NCBI RefSeq assembly: GCF_009746585.1
Contig: NZ_WRPO01000030.1
Span: 1 to 39,816, forward strand
Source of the DNA: Novosphingobium aquimarinum
GTDB lineage: Bacteria > Pseudomonadota > Alphaproteobacteria > Sphingomonadales > Sphingomonadaceae
DNA: 39,816 bases
Direction of reading: 5' to 3'
Shown in pieces: positions 8,421 through 15,910 of the stretch. The position numbers and the translations under genes were made by a program. The notes beneath the pieces are model-generated. The model searched no databases and was not told the DNA's origin. It saw nothing but the letters and a program-made list of their open reading frames with translations. The number at the start of each line of letters is the position of its first letter. Positions within the stretch are counted from its first letter, which is position 1.

Positions 8421-9113
8421 GTGAGGGAATATTTGTTCAAAGGATTTGGATATCGGCTAATCCCATCGCGCTTTCCTTCGGTGGAAGTGTATCGAGGTCT
8501 CGTCGCGAATGACCGCTTTGATGCCCTGTATGAGGCCGAGGCCCGGACGAATCCTCGTCTACTCTCAAAGGAGCAGCTGTTGGTCAGCTTTGGCGGCGAA
8601 GGATCGCCGCGGCTGCAGAACTGGAACCATGCGCCCTTCCGCTACATCAATCCCGAGGGCTCGCGGTTCTTTCCGAGCACATTGCCTGCGCTAGAGTTGG
8701 CCAGCGATCCGCAAACCGCGCTGGCGCGTGCCGTACGGCGGCGTGAGATTTTTCTAGGGCGGACGGGCGAGCCGCCAATCGGCATCGACATGCGCATGCT
8801 GAAAACCCCGGTCGAAGGTGCATTTGCAGACCTTACAAGTCTTCCCATCGGCATGAGCGACGCCGATTGCCGTGCTGCGGGAGAAGAGGTGCCTACAGAA
8901 TTGGCTGGCGCCGCCTTCTACACCCCCGAACGACCTAAGGCACTTTGCCTTGCCGTGACTGACAACAGCTGCCTCGGGGCTACTATACAGACAGCGCATT
9001 ATCGTTTCGAGTGGGACGGGAAGCGGATTGCGAAACTCTACGCCTTTACAGAGGCAGGCGAGGAGTGGGATCCCACCATTCTGTGCGGCGGTGAACAAGT
9101 CATCGCCGCGTAG
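8421..9113 (+). CDS. RES-domain toxin
   Basis: A 230-residue RES-domain protein, toxin of the Xre-RES pair. Characterised RES toxins degrade NAD+. Seen: an early YRGLVANDRFD segment, the region FRYINPEGSRFFPSTLPALELASDPQTALARAVRRR, which corresponds to the core RES block (arginine, then strand ending LASDPxTAL), and a C-terminal FADL/CLAVTDNS stretch. At the point where known RES toxins usually read TALxE, this one reads TALARAV, so the usual glutamate may be missing or displaced. At 230 residues it is longer than the roughly 150-residue core. It starts with GTG at 8421, abutting the antitoxin stop. The family call is good; whether the protein is catalytically active is open. Confidence 0.78.
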   Translation: MREYLFKGFGYRLIPSRFPSVEVYRGLVANDRFDALYEAEARTNPRLLSKEQLLVSFGGEGSPRLQNWNHAPFRYINPEGSRFFPSTLPALELASDPQTALARAVRRREIFLGRTGEPPIGIDMRMLKTPVEGAFADLTSLPIGMSDADCRAAGEEVPTELAGAAFYTPERPKALCLAVTDNSCLGATIQTAHYRFEWDGKRIAKLYAFTEAGEEWDPTILCGGEQVIAA

Positions 9114-9164
9114 ATGCGGACATACCGGAATGATCCATTTGCGGGGAGATAGAGCCTGCTGACC

Positions 9165-9187
9165 CGGTGACCTCATTCAGGTCACCG
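9165..9187 (+). promoter_or_regulatory. Perfect 9-bp inverted repeat between RES toxin and ArdC-like gene
   Basis: CGGTGACCT at 9165-9173 pairs with AGGTCACCG at 9179-9187 around a CATTC loop. No T-run follows, so it is a poor intrinsic terminator. It could be an operator for the downstream gene or a transcript-end hairpin for the toxin gene. Confidence 0.5.
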
Positions 9188-9306
9188 TCGGCAATGCTTC
9201 AACGACCGGCGTGTGGGCGTTTAGCGTCGTCAAATAATGGAGAGAGGAGGGAGCTTTGATCTTCCTGAGCCGGGGCATCTCCGTCCCGGCAATCAGGAGA
9301 CCTCCC

Positions 9307-10236
9307 ATGACCAAATCCCGCCGCACTGCATCGACTTCGCCAGCCCAACGCATCACCGCAGCCATCATCGAGAAGCTCGAGCAAGGCACAAAACCCTGGG
9401 TCAAGCCATGGCGCGGCGTGCCAGTCTCGCGGCCCTTGCGCTCCTGCGGGACACCCTACCGCGGCATGAACACTTTCTGGTTGTGGATGGTGGCCGATGG
9501 CTGCGGCTATACCTCGCCTTACTGGATGACCTATCGCCAGTGTCAGGCGCTCGGCGGACAAGTCCGCAAAGGTGAAAAATCGACCATCGCGATCTTCTAC
9601 AAGAGCTACACCAAAGAGGTCGAGAACGCCGAAGGCGAAGCAGACACCGAGAACCGGCGCGTGCTCAAGGCCTATGCCGTGTTCAACGCTGACCAGTGCG
9701 ATGGCCTCCCTGCATTTTACCATCCCAAGCCGCTGGTTGCCGCACTTGAGCCCGAAGGACGCGAAGACCGGCTCGATGCCTTCTTTGCCCATATTGGCGC
9801 AGACCTGCGCCACCATGGCGCGCAGGCTTATTACGAGCCGCTGCGCGACCGGGTCACCATGCCGCCAGCCGAACTCTTCGAAGCCTATGACCACTATTAC
9901 GCGACGCTTGCACACGAGCTGTCGCACTGGACGGGGCATTCATCGCGGCTCGACCGCGATCTCAAGAACCGCTTCGGTAGCGACGCCTATGCTGCCGAAG
10001 AACTGATCGCCGAACTGTCCTCAGCCATTCTCGGGGCAGAACTGGGCCTTCCGGTCACCCACCTCGACCATCACGCCAGCTACATCGCCTCCTGGCTCAA
10101 GATCCTCAAATCGGACGAGCGCGCGATCCTGACTGCTGCGGCTAAGGCTGAGGAAGCGGCCAGCTTGTTGCTTGACCTTGGGGGTCACCAATCCTCCGAA
10201 AGCGAGGCCGATCTCGATCTCGCCGATGCGGCTTGA
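9307..10236 (+). CDS. ArdC-like antirestriction protein (zincin-type, DUF1738)
   Basis: A 309-residue protein of the ArdC/DUF1738 family: an N-terminal ssDNA-binding domain followed by a zinc metallopeptidase-like domain. Seen: the N-terminal signature (ITAAIIEKLEQGTKPWVKPW, then YRGMNTFWLWM, then YWMTYRQCQALGGQVRKGEKST), and the C-terminal zincin motif HELSHWTGHSSRLDR with the third ligand region EELIAELSSAILGAELG. ArdC proteins protect incoming plasmid DNA from host restriction during conjugation, so this gene supports a conjugative element. An upstream in-frame start exists at 9256. I chose ATG 9307 because AGGAG lies upstream at 9294-9298 and because the family starts close to the ITAAIIEKLE helix. 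The leader holds a hairpin (GCCGGG 9268-9273 with CCCGGC 9284-9289). Confidence 0.9.
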   Translation: MTKSRRTASTSPAQRITAAIIEKLEQGTKPWVKPWRGVPVSRPLRSCGTPYRGMNTFWLWMVADGCGYTSPYWMTYRQCQALGGQVRKGEKSTIAIFYKSYTKEVENAEGEADTENRRVLKAYAVFNADQCDGLPAFYHPKPLVAALEPEGREDRLDAFFAHIGADLRHHGAQAYYEPLRDRVTMPPAELFEAYDHYYATLAHELSHWTGHSSRLDRDLKNRFGSDAYAAEELIAELSSAILGAELGLPVTHLDHHASYIASWLKILKSDERAILTAAAKAEEAASLLLDLGGHQSSESEADLDLADAA

Positions 10237-10250
10237 ACAGGAGACGGTAG

Positions 10251-10691
10251 ATGGGACGTTCCGTCAGCTATCCGACCGGCTCCGTGGTGGCCTTTCGCCT
10301 GCTTGATGACGGCGAAGACGAAGATATCGACTGGGTCTACGAGTGCCTCGTCGACGAGGTCATAGATGCCGCGAAAGCCGCCTTTCCTTCTTTTCAACGC
10401 TTCGATGGATGGCGCGGCCGCGAGGACCGCATTCTCCTGCGCAACGCCTTCGCCGATTGCGGCATATCGACCTGGTGCGGCCTTGCCGCGATCTGGCTCG
10501 CCGAGCGCGATGACGCTCGCTACTGGGAGGCTGATTTCTACAACCCGCGAACGGCGAGAGCACGGCACTGGCTTGGCCAGGTCTCGGGTAGGTTCATCGA
10601 CCTGTTTGGTGAGTTGCGCCTGGTAGGTCGGTTCTCGAATGGCGAAGCGATCTTCGAGCGCTCCCGATCCGCTTGCGACACCGGGTCCTGA
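10251..10691 (+). CDS. Hypothetical protein of plasmid backbone
   Basis: A 146-residue, mostly acidic soluble protein with no motif I recognise. Seen: no signal peptide and no membrane segment; tryptophan-rich stretches (FDGWRGREDRILLRNAF, STWCGLAAIWLAERDDARYW) and an ending GRFSNGEAIFERSR. It starts with ATG at 10251, with AGGAGA at 10239-10244, and follows the ArdC-like stop by 14 bases, so the two are probably co-transcribed. Genes of similar size beside ArdC and DUF2493 genes are common on sphingomonad plasmids. Function unknown. The coding call rests on the good ribosome-binding site, the codon pattern and the position. Confidence 0.7.
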   Translation: MGRSVSYPTGSVVAFRLLDDGEDEDIDWVYECLVDEVIDAAKAAFPSFQRFDGWRGREDRILLRNAFADCGISTWCGLAAIWLAERDDARYWEADFYNPRTARARHWLGQVSGRFIDLFGELRLVGRFSNGEAIFERSRSACDTGS

Positions 10692-10703
10692 TCCTGCCTG
10701 GTC

Positions 10704-10860
10704 CCTGTCCGCCGGGAGAGGCCCTTGGGCCGGTCGGGGCGCGCCGCAACCTGCGGCCCGTCGGCCCGTGTTGCCCGCGCCAGCCTAGGGCCGCAGGTTT
10801 CCCGCTACGCGGTGCGCCTCACCCCTTGTCCCGGCCCCTGATCGGGCTCCGGCGGACAGG
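10704..10860 (+). ncRNA. Candidate structured RNA element upstream of DUF2493 gene
   Basis: A 157-base GC-rich segment that folds as a closed multi-branch structure. The outer 12-base-pair stem is perfect (10704-10715 with 10849-10860). Inside are a hairpin GGCCC-TT-GGGCC at 10720-10731, a perfect 12-base-pair stem (10748-10759 with 10788-10799) around a 28-base loop, a small hairpin CCGC-TAC-GCGG at 10802-10812, and GCCC/GGGC at 10834-10847. A further hairpin GAGGCA-ATGG-TGCCTC lies at 10864-10879, just before the gene's ribosome-binding site. Alternatives are an inverted-repeat DNA site (for example an origin-like or recombination site) or a cis-acting leader. I do not recognise a known RNA family. 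Both strands would fold almost equally well, so the strand given follows the downstream gene. Confidence 0.5.
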
Positions 10861-10911
10861 ACCGAGGCAATGGTGCCTCCTCTCCTTGTCCCCGCGATCA
10901 GGAGACACTCC

Positions 10912-11850
10912 ATGTACGACAGCTTCATCGACCAATTGAACGGCCTCGACCTTTCAGGCCTCAGCATCAGGCCGGCACCATTCAGCCAAACCGACTTTCC
11001 CTGCGAGGACGCGATCGACCAGACGCTTGGCGCCGTATGGTCCGACCTTTTCGCGATGTTTTCCGACACGGCCCTGGAAGCCGATGCCGAAGATATTGCC
11101 TGGGGTATGGTCAACCTCTTCCACCGCGCCGCCAGCCGCAAATCGGCTCAGCTTGACCGGGCCAGCGACGAGATCCGGGTCCTGCTCGCATCGGCCGATG
11201 GATCCGAAGTGCATTCGAGCAATCTGGAAGAGCAGGTAGAGCGCGCGCAGGCCGCCGAAGCCAGCATGCTGGCCTTCGAGCAGATGCGCGAGGCTGCCGC
11301 AGCACTTTACCGCGACGAGACCGGTTCCTCGTGGAAGCCCGTCTCCGGCTCGCGCACGAGCCATTCACGCCACCTCACATCGGCCGTGATCGATGCCCGC
11401 GATTTCCTCCGCGCACGCGCCGAGAACCGGCGTCACGCTTTGATTCCGGAAGGAACTCCAATCGTCTTTGCCGGTGGTCGCCAGACCTTTGGGAGCACCG
11501 AGGATGCGAAGCGTTATGCCGACACTATCTGGGCTACGCTCGACAAGGTTCGCGATGCGGTTCCCGATCTCTTCCTGGTCCATGGCGGCGACGGCAAGGG
11601 TGCCGATCGCCTGGCAGCGAGCTGGGCTGAACGCCGCGAAGTCCAGCAGCTGACCTTTTCGCTCGATCGTCGTCTTGGTGCCCGCGCCGGGTTCAAGCGC
11701 AACGAGCAGATGCTCTCGCTCAATCCGCGCTACGTTGTCGCCTTTCCGGGCAATGGCGTGACTGAACGGCTAGTGATCGACGCCAAGACGCGCCGGATCA
11801 CTGTGGTCGATCGCAGGACCGTGACGTCCGGATCCAAGACTAAGGGATAA
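10912..11850 (+). CDS. DUF2493 (SLOG-like, YpsA-related) domain protein
   Basis: A 312-residue protein. The C-terminal 130 residues are a DUF2493 domain of the YpsA-related SLOG superfamily: PIVFAGGRQTFGSTEDAKRY, then LFLVHGGDGKGADRLAASWA, then GFKRNEQMLSLNPRYVVAFPG. The GG(D)GKGAD loop is the expected nucleotide or ligand-binding loop. The N-terminal 180 residues are helical and typical of the plasmid-borne version. SLOG domains elsewhere bind nucleotides such as NAD derivatives; the role here is unknown, but the gene is a steady companion of ArdC-type genes on such elements. ATG 10912 is chosen over an in-frame start at 10870 because AGGAGA (10899-10904) precedes it by seven bases and the family starts MYDSF-like. 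The structured element upstream may control it. Confidence 0.85.
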   Translation: MYDSFIDQLNGLDLSGLSIRPAPFSQTDFPCEDAIDQTLGAVWSDLFAMFSDTALEADAEDIAWGMVNLFHRAASRKSAQLDRASDEIRVLLASADGSEVHSSNLEEQVERAQAAEASMLAFEQMREAAAALYRDETGSSWKPVSGSRTSHSRHLTSAVIDARDFLRARAENRRHALIPEGTPIVFAGGRQTFGSTEDAKRYADTIWATLDKVRDAVPDLFLVHGGDGKGADRLAASWAERREVQQLTFSLDRRLGARAGFKRNEQMLSLNPRYVVAFPGNGVTERLVIDAKTRRITVVDRRTVTSGSKTKG

Positions 11851-11980
11851 TAGTCTGTTGGTCGCTGCAACATGTCTACCATCGGTTGGCTGCGGCGACC
11901 ATCTCAGACAATTGTCATCGATTGCCTTTTCGGTTGGAGAGGGGATTTCTTGGGAAGGCATCTCGGGTTATCAGCCCCGC

Positions 11981-12934
11981 ATGCACCACGCCGACTCCAA
12001 TCCGCTCGCCCATGATCACAACTTCCTGAGCGCCTCGCACGACGCCCATGACCGGAGCACGCGTTATGTCGTTGCCTTGACCGCCGCGATGATGGTGGTC
12101 GAGATCGTCGCTGGCCTGTGGACCGGATCGATGGCGCTTCTAGCCGATGGTATCCACATGGCGACCCATGCAGGTGCCTTGGGCGTCGCGGCCTTCGCCT
12201 ACTGGTTTGCCAGGCGCCATGCGAACAACCCGCGTTTCACATTCGGTACCGGCAAGGTGGGCGACCTCGCCGGCTTCGCGAGCGCGCTTGTCCTCGCCAT
12301 CTTCGCAATCGGGATCGCGGTTGAATCGGCTCAAAGGTTCGTCAGCCCGCTCACGATTGCCTATACCGAGGCGATCTGGATCGCCGTGCTCGGCCTTGTG
12401 GTGAACCTCGCGAGTGCCTGGCTGCTTGGTGCCGATCATCACCATGGGCATGATCACGACCATCATCATCACCACCACCATGCGCATGCCGATAACAATC
12501 TGCGCTCCGCCTATTTCCACGTGCTTGCCGATGCCCTGACCTCGGTCCTGGCTATCGTGGCCCTTCTCGCCAGCATGTACCTCGGCTGGGCATGGATGGA
12601 CGCGGCAATGGGGCTGGTGGGTGCATTCGTGATCGGGCGCTGGTCATGGTCACTGCTGCGCGATACCGCTGCCGTGCTTGTGGACGCCGAAGCGGCCTCT
12701 CAACGGTACACAGAGGTGCGCGAGGCGCTCGAGGACCGGGACGCCGCGATCGGCGATCTGCACATCTGGCGGATCGGCCCTGGCAAGTATGCGGTCATCG
12801 CCTCGCTCATCGCCGGTGATCCGCTCGCGCCCGACCATTATGCGAGCCGACTTTCAGAGCATGCGGAATATGTGCACGTCACGATCGAAGTGCATCGCTG
12901 TGAGCATCCCCATCCCGAGCTTCGCGCAGCCTGA
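11981..12934 (+). CDS. dmeF: Cation diffusion facilitator, DmeF/CzcD-like
   Basis: A 317-residue inner-membrane CDF transporter that exports divalent metal in exchange for protons. DmeF-type members handle cobalt and nickel as well as zinc. Seen: His-rich start (MHHADSNPLAHDHNF), six membrane segments, the metal site LLADGIHMATHAG in TM2 and FHVLADALTSVLA in TM5 (HxxxD pairs), and a His-rich loop of about 20 residues between TM4 and TM5 (HHHGHDHDHHHH and onward). The C-terminal cytosolic domain is present (DLHIWRIGPGKYAVIASL). An in-frame TTG at 11858 would add 41 residues without similarity, so ATG 11981 is preferred although its ribosome-binding site is weak. The gene stands alone between the backbone and the czc operon. 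Confidence 0.87.
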   Translation: MHHADSNPLAHDHNFLSASHDAHDRSTRYVVALTAAMMVVEIVAGLWTGSMALLADGIHMATHAGALGVAAFAYWFARRHANNPRFTFGTGKVGDLAGFASALVLAIFAIGIAVESAQRFVSPLTIAYTEAIWIAVLGLVVNLASAWLLGADHHHGHDHDHHHHHHHAHADNNLRSAYFHVLADALTSVLAIVALLASMYLGWAWMDAAMGLVGAFVIGRWSWSLLRDTAAVLVDAEAASQRYTEVREALEDRDAAIGDLHIWRIGPGKYAVIASLIAGDPLAPDHYASRLSEHAEYVHVTIEVHRCEHPHPELRAA

Positions 12935-12958
12935 TCGTCCCGTTCTTGCAAGGCCGAA

Positions 12959-12988
12959 ACAGTATTCGAGGACTGTTATACTGTAACA
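12959..12988 (+). promoter_or_regulatory. Overlapping inverted repeats upstream of the czc operon
   Basis: Two symmetric signals overlap here: ACAGTAT (12959-12965) with ATACTGT (12978-12984), 12 bases apart, and TGTTA (12974-12978) with TAACA (12984-12988), five bases apart. The surrounding stretch is AT-rich compared with its neighbours and includes candidate -10 sequences (TTATAC near 12976 and 12995). This is the likely promoter-operator of the operon starting at 13059. No regulator gene is adjacent. Confidence 0.45.
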
Positions 12989-13058
12989 AACGACTTATAC
13001 TTCATTGTATTACGGAGCTTGCAATCTTGATCCGGTTTGCTAGGAGCCGTCGGAATCC

Positions 13059-13433
13059 ATGACCACAAGCTATCGTCGCCTTGTCCTGCATCCTTTTGTC
13101 GTCCTGCTCATGCTGGTCGCGATGGTGTTCGTGACCGCGGCGGATGCTGCTGCTTGCGGCGCCGAAGTGGCGCCCGGAAGCACGCCCGTTCTGGCTTCGC
13201 TCGACAGCGCGTCCGCGTCATCCGCAGCTACCGACGAAGTTCCGGGTGATTCGGATGCGCCGACCGAGCAACACGGCATGTGTGGGCACGGCCATTGTCA
13301 TCATGGGGCAAGCTTTGCCAGCACCGTGCAGAAGGATTCGGTCCCTCATTTGGTTGTGGTTCCCGATGCGCCTCCCTCCGAGGCGCTCGCTTCCGACATT
13401 ACCGACCGACTGAAGCGCCCTCCTCGCGCCTGA
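13059..13433 (+). CDS. Small exported His/Cys protein heading the czc operon
   Basis: A 124-residue protein with a signal peptide (LVLHPFVVLLMLVAMVFVTAADAAA, cleavage near residues 30-32) and no other membrane segment. The mature part holds a compact potential metal site, HGMCGHGHCHHG (residues 72-83), and ends in a proline- and arginine-rich tail (DRLKRPPRA). I do not recognise a named family, but small secreted proteins of this kind often lie directly before czcC in sphingomonads. Expected place of action is the periplasm; metal buffering or sensing is an inference from the Cys/His cluster. It is 63 bases ahead of czcC and probably first in the operon. The region between 12974 and 12988 is its likely promoter. 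Confidence 0.65.
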   Translation: MTTSYRRLVLHPFVVLLMLVAMVFVTAADAAACGAEVAPGSTPVLASLDSASASSAATDEVPGDSDAPTEQHGMCGHGHCHHGASFASTVQKDSVPHLVVVPDAPPSEALASDITDRLKRPPRA

Positions 13434-13496
13434 CGACCGTCACCGCGCTGCATGCCGCAGCGCAGTTCGGATTGTCAGCAGAGGAATTTTCGGAAA

Positions 13497-14750
13497 ATGT
13501 TAGCCATTCATTGGCGAGGAGTCCTCCTTGGAGGGCTGTTCCTCGCCGCTCATGCCACGACCGTGGCGGCGCAGGAGCGTGAGCTTCTGACGCTCGAAGA
13601 CGCGCTGAGCCGCTCAGGTGTCACGGGCGAAGTCGATGAAATCTCCGCGAACCCGCGTATGGTGGGACCGCGCGCCGAAGCGGATGCCGCTCGCTCGCTC
13701 GTCGGACAGGCGCGTCTCCGACCGAACCCCGAAGTTTCGTTCGAGGTCGAGAATATCGCCGGAAGCGGCGCTTTTTCCGGACTGCGGGCTACCGAATACA
13801 CGCTTGCGGTGGGGCAGCGCCTTGAACTTGGCAACAAGCGGGGGACCCGGGTCGAAGCTGCCCGGGCGCAAGCACAGCTTGCAAACCTTCGCGCCGACCT
13901 GTCCGATGTCGAACTCGGCTACCTCGTCCGCGAGCGATATGTCGCAGCGGCGGCCGCTGCATCGCGCGTGGAACTGGCCCGCGATGTGGTCGAACGGAAC
14001 GAAGAGCTCGCTCGCATTGCAGGACTGCTGGTCGAAGTAGGCCGTGAGCCACCTTTGCGCGCCTTGCGTGCAGAGGCGGCTCTGGCAGAGGCGCGCGCCG
14101 AATTGCAAGCGTCTCAAGCGGCCAGTCTCGCGGCGCGCACTGCTCTCGCGTCTCTCTGGGGCGTTCAGGACGTGCCCCCTGTAGTCCCGGCGGACTTTCC
14201 GGACATCCGGCCACCTGGAGTTGCACTGGCTGCGGCGAGAGGGCTCCAGTTGCGGGTGGCGCGCGCCGAAAGCAGGGCTGCTGCGGCAGATATTGATCGT
14301 GAGCGCAGCTTGCGCGTTCCCGATCCGGTCGTCTCGGCCGGTGTGCGCCGTTTCGAAGAAAGCAACGACAACGCATTCCTTGTAGGCGTCTCGATCCCGC
14401 TTCCGTTCAGCAATCGCAATCAGGGCAATATCGCGGCTGCAGAAGCGAGGCTTCGCGCCGCAAATGCACGCGAGGCCGTGGCACTGGCGGATTTTGAACA
14501 ATCGGTAACCCGGGCGCGGGCGCAGTATCTCGCTGCTGAGGCGCGCGTCGAAACGCTTTCCCGGACATCGCTGCCCCAGGCCGAAGAGGCGCTGCGGCTT
14601 GTCCGCATCGGCTACCGCAACGGCCGCTTTCCGTTGATCGAGGTGTTGAGCGCTGCCGAAGCGCGCGATGCAATTCGTGAAGCCCTGATCGCTGCCCAGC
14701 AGGACCGGGGGCAGGCTGCTGCTGAATTGATCCGGCTGGCCGCACAATGA
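13497..14750 (+). CDS. czcC: CzcC-type outer membrane factor (TolC family)
   Basis: A 417-residue outer-membrane efflux protein of the TolC/CzcC family, forming the outer channel of the CzcCBA pump. Seen: signal peptide (HWRGVLLGGLFLAAHATTVAAQ), two internal TolC repeats each with long coiled-coil helices (ARAQAQLANLRADLSDVELG; RAQYLAAEARVETLSRTSLPQAEEAL), and conserved LRPNPEVSFEVENIAGSG and SIPLPFSNRNQGNIAAAEARL segments. The ATG at 13497 gives the signal peptide directly; an upstream frame to 13452 adds nothing. Its stop overlaps the czcB start (ATGA at 14747-14750). Confidence 0.92.
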   Translation: MLAIHWRGVLLGGLFLAAHATTVAAQERELLTLEDALSRSGVTGEVDEISANPRMVGPRAEADAARSLVGQARLRPNPEVSFEVENIAGSGAFSGLRATEYTLAVGQRLELGNKRGTRVEAARAQAQLANLRADLSDVELGYLVRERYVAAAAAASRVELARDVVERNEELARIAGLLVEVGREPPLRALRAEAALAEARAELQASQAASLAARTALASLWGVQDVPPVVPADFPDIRPPGVALAAARGLQLRVARAESRAAAADIDRERSLRVPDPVVSAGVRRFEESNDNAFLVGVSIPLPFSNRNQGNIAAAEARLRAANAREAVALADFEQSVTRARAQYLAAEARVETLSRTSLPQAEEALRLVRIGYRNGRFPLIEVLSAAEARDAIREALIAAQQDRGQAAAELIRLAAQ

Positions 14751-15910
14751 GGAATATTCAAATGAACCGCAAGAAACTGGCGATCATCGCCGGAATCGTC
14801 ATTTTCGCTACAGCTTTGCTTCTGATGCTTTGGCCTGACAGTGAAGTCGATACCGGTGGCGTCGAAGAAGCAGCCGAAACAGAATTGCCGGAGGGCCTCG
14901 TTCTGATCGGCGAAGAACAGATTCGGGCTGCCGAAATTGTAATCGGTACAGTACGTTATGGTGCATCCGTCGACCTGGTATTTCCGGCCACGGTAGCCGC
15001 TAGTCCGACCGCAAGTGCGCGTATCGATGCGCGCGCATCGGGTGTGGTACGCACTGTGGGCAAGACGCTTGGTGATTATGTCCGCCAGGGCGAGACTGTT
15101 GCACGGATTGAAAGCGCCGATGCTGCTGCGCTCGCCTCGCAGCTCAGTGCAGCTCGTGCTCGCGTGACCGAACTGTCGTCGGCATTTGATCGTGAACATC
15201 GCCTTTTCGAGGCGAATGTTACCGCACGGCAGGATCTGGAAGCCGCGCGCGCCAATCTCGATGTCGCCCGTTCCGAATTGAACCGGGCCCAGGCCGCGGT
15301 CAGCGCTGCCGGGGTAAGCGGTGACGGTCGCTCGCTCGCCGTCACCAGTCCCCTATCCGGACGCGTGACGGCTGCGCCAATCGTACTTGGCTCCTTCGTC
15401 GATGCCGGCGAGGAACTGTATCAGGTCGTCAATCCGAACGGTCTCCAGGTCGAAGTCGCGCTACCGTCGGAAGATGCCTCGCGCATCCAGCCCGGCGATG
15501 AGGCAGCACTGATTGTTGGCGATGGTCGCGAGATCGGCGCGCGCGTACGCTCTGTCACGCCTTCGCTCGATCCTGAAAGCCGAAGCGCGACAGCTGTCCT
15601 CAGCATCTCGCGCGCTGTTCCAGGTCTTCAGCCTGGCTCGTTCCTTCAGGCTCGCATCCGCCCTTCGGGAGAAGTGGATCAGACCCTTATCGCGGTTCCT
15701 GAAGATGCCGTGCAGGTGCTTGAGGGCCGCGATGTGGTGTTCGTCCGGACTCGCCGCGGGTTTCAGGCGCGCGAGGTGGAAACGGGCAGCCGATCCGCCG
15801 GGATGGTGACGATCCTGTCCGGCCTCGAAACGGGTCAGCGTATCGCGACCGCCAATGCCTTCCTGCTGAAAGCCGAGCTCGAAAAGGAGGGCGCAGAACA
15901 TGGCCATTGA
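14747..15910 (+). CDS. czcB: CzcB-type RND periplasmic adaptor
   Basis: A 387-residue membrane fusion protein linking CzcA to CzcC. Seen: N-terminal membrane anchor (KKLAIIAGIVIFATALLLMLW), lipoyl/barrel-sandwich halves (RIDARASGVVRTVGKTLGDYVRQGETVARIES and SPLSGRVTAAPIVLGSFVDAGEELYQVV), a helical hairpin between them (QLSAARARVTELSSAF), and beta-barrel and membrane-proximal domains (VEVALPSEDASRIQPGDEA; TILSGLETGQRIATANAFLLKAELEKE). It ends EHGH. Start is ATG 14747, overlapping czcC by four bases; ATG 14762 is a possible alternative with GAGGA upstream. The last 11 bases overlap the czcA start, so the three pump genes are translationally linked. Confidence 0.92.
   Translation: MRNIQMNRKKLAIIAGIVIFATALLLMLWPDSEVDTGGVEEAAETELPEGLVLIGEEQIRAAEIVIGTVRYGASVDLVFPATVAASPTASARIDARASGVVRTVGKTLGDYVRQGETVARIESADAAALASQLSAARARVTELSSAFDREHRLFEANVTARQDLEAARANLDVARSELNRAQAAVSAAGVSGDGRSLAVTSPLSGRVTAAPIVLGSFVDAGEELYQVVNPNGLQVEVALPSEDASRIQPGDEAALIVGDGREIGARVRSVTPSLDPESRSATAVLSISRAVPGLQPGSFLQARIRPSGEVDQTLIAVPEDAVQVLEGRDVVFVRTRRGFQAREVETGSRSAGMVTILSGLETGQRIATANAFLLKAELEKEGAEHGH

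Noticed and set aside
11858..11980. N-terminal extension of the DmeF-like CDF from a TTG start
   Set aside because: The extra 41 residues have no similarity to CDF proteins, and the known N-terminal pattern begins at the ATG at 11981.
13614..14747. A 377-codon minus-strand frame opposite czcC
   Set aside because: It carries no domain signature, and the plus strand encodes a clear CzcC.
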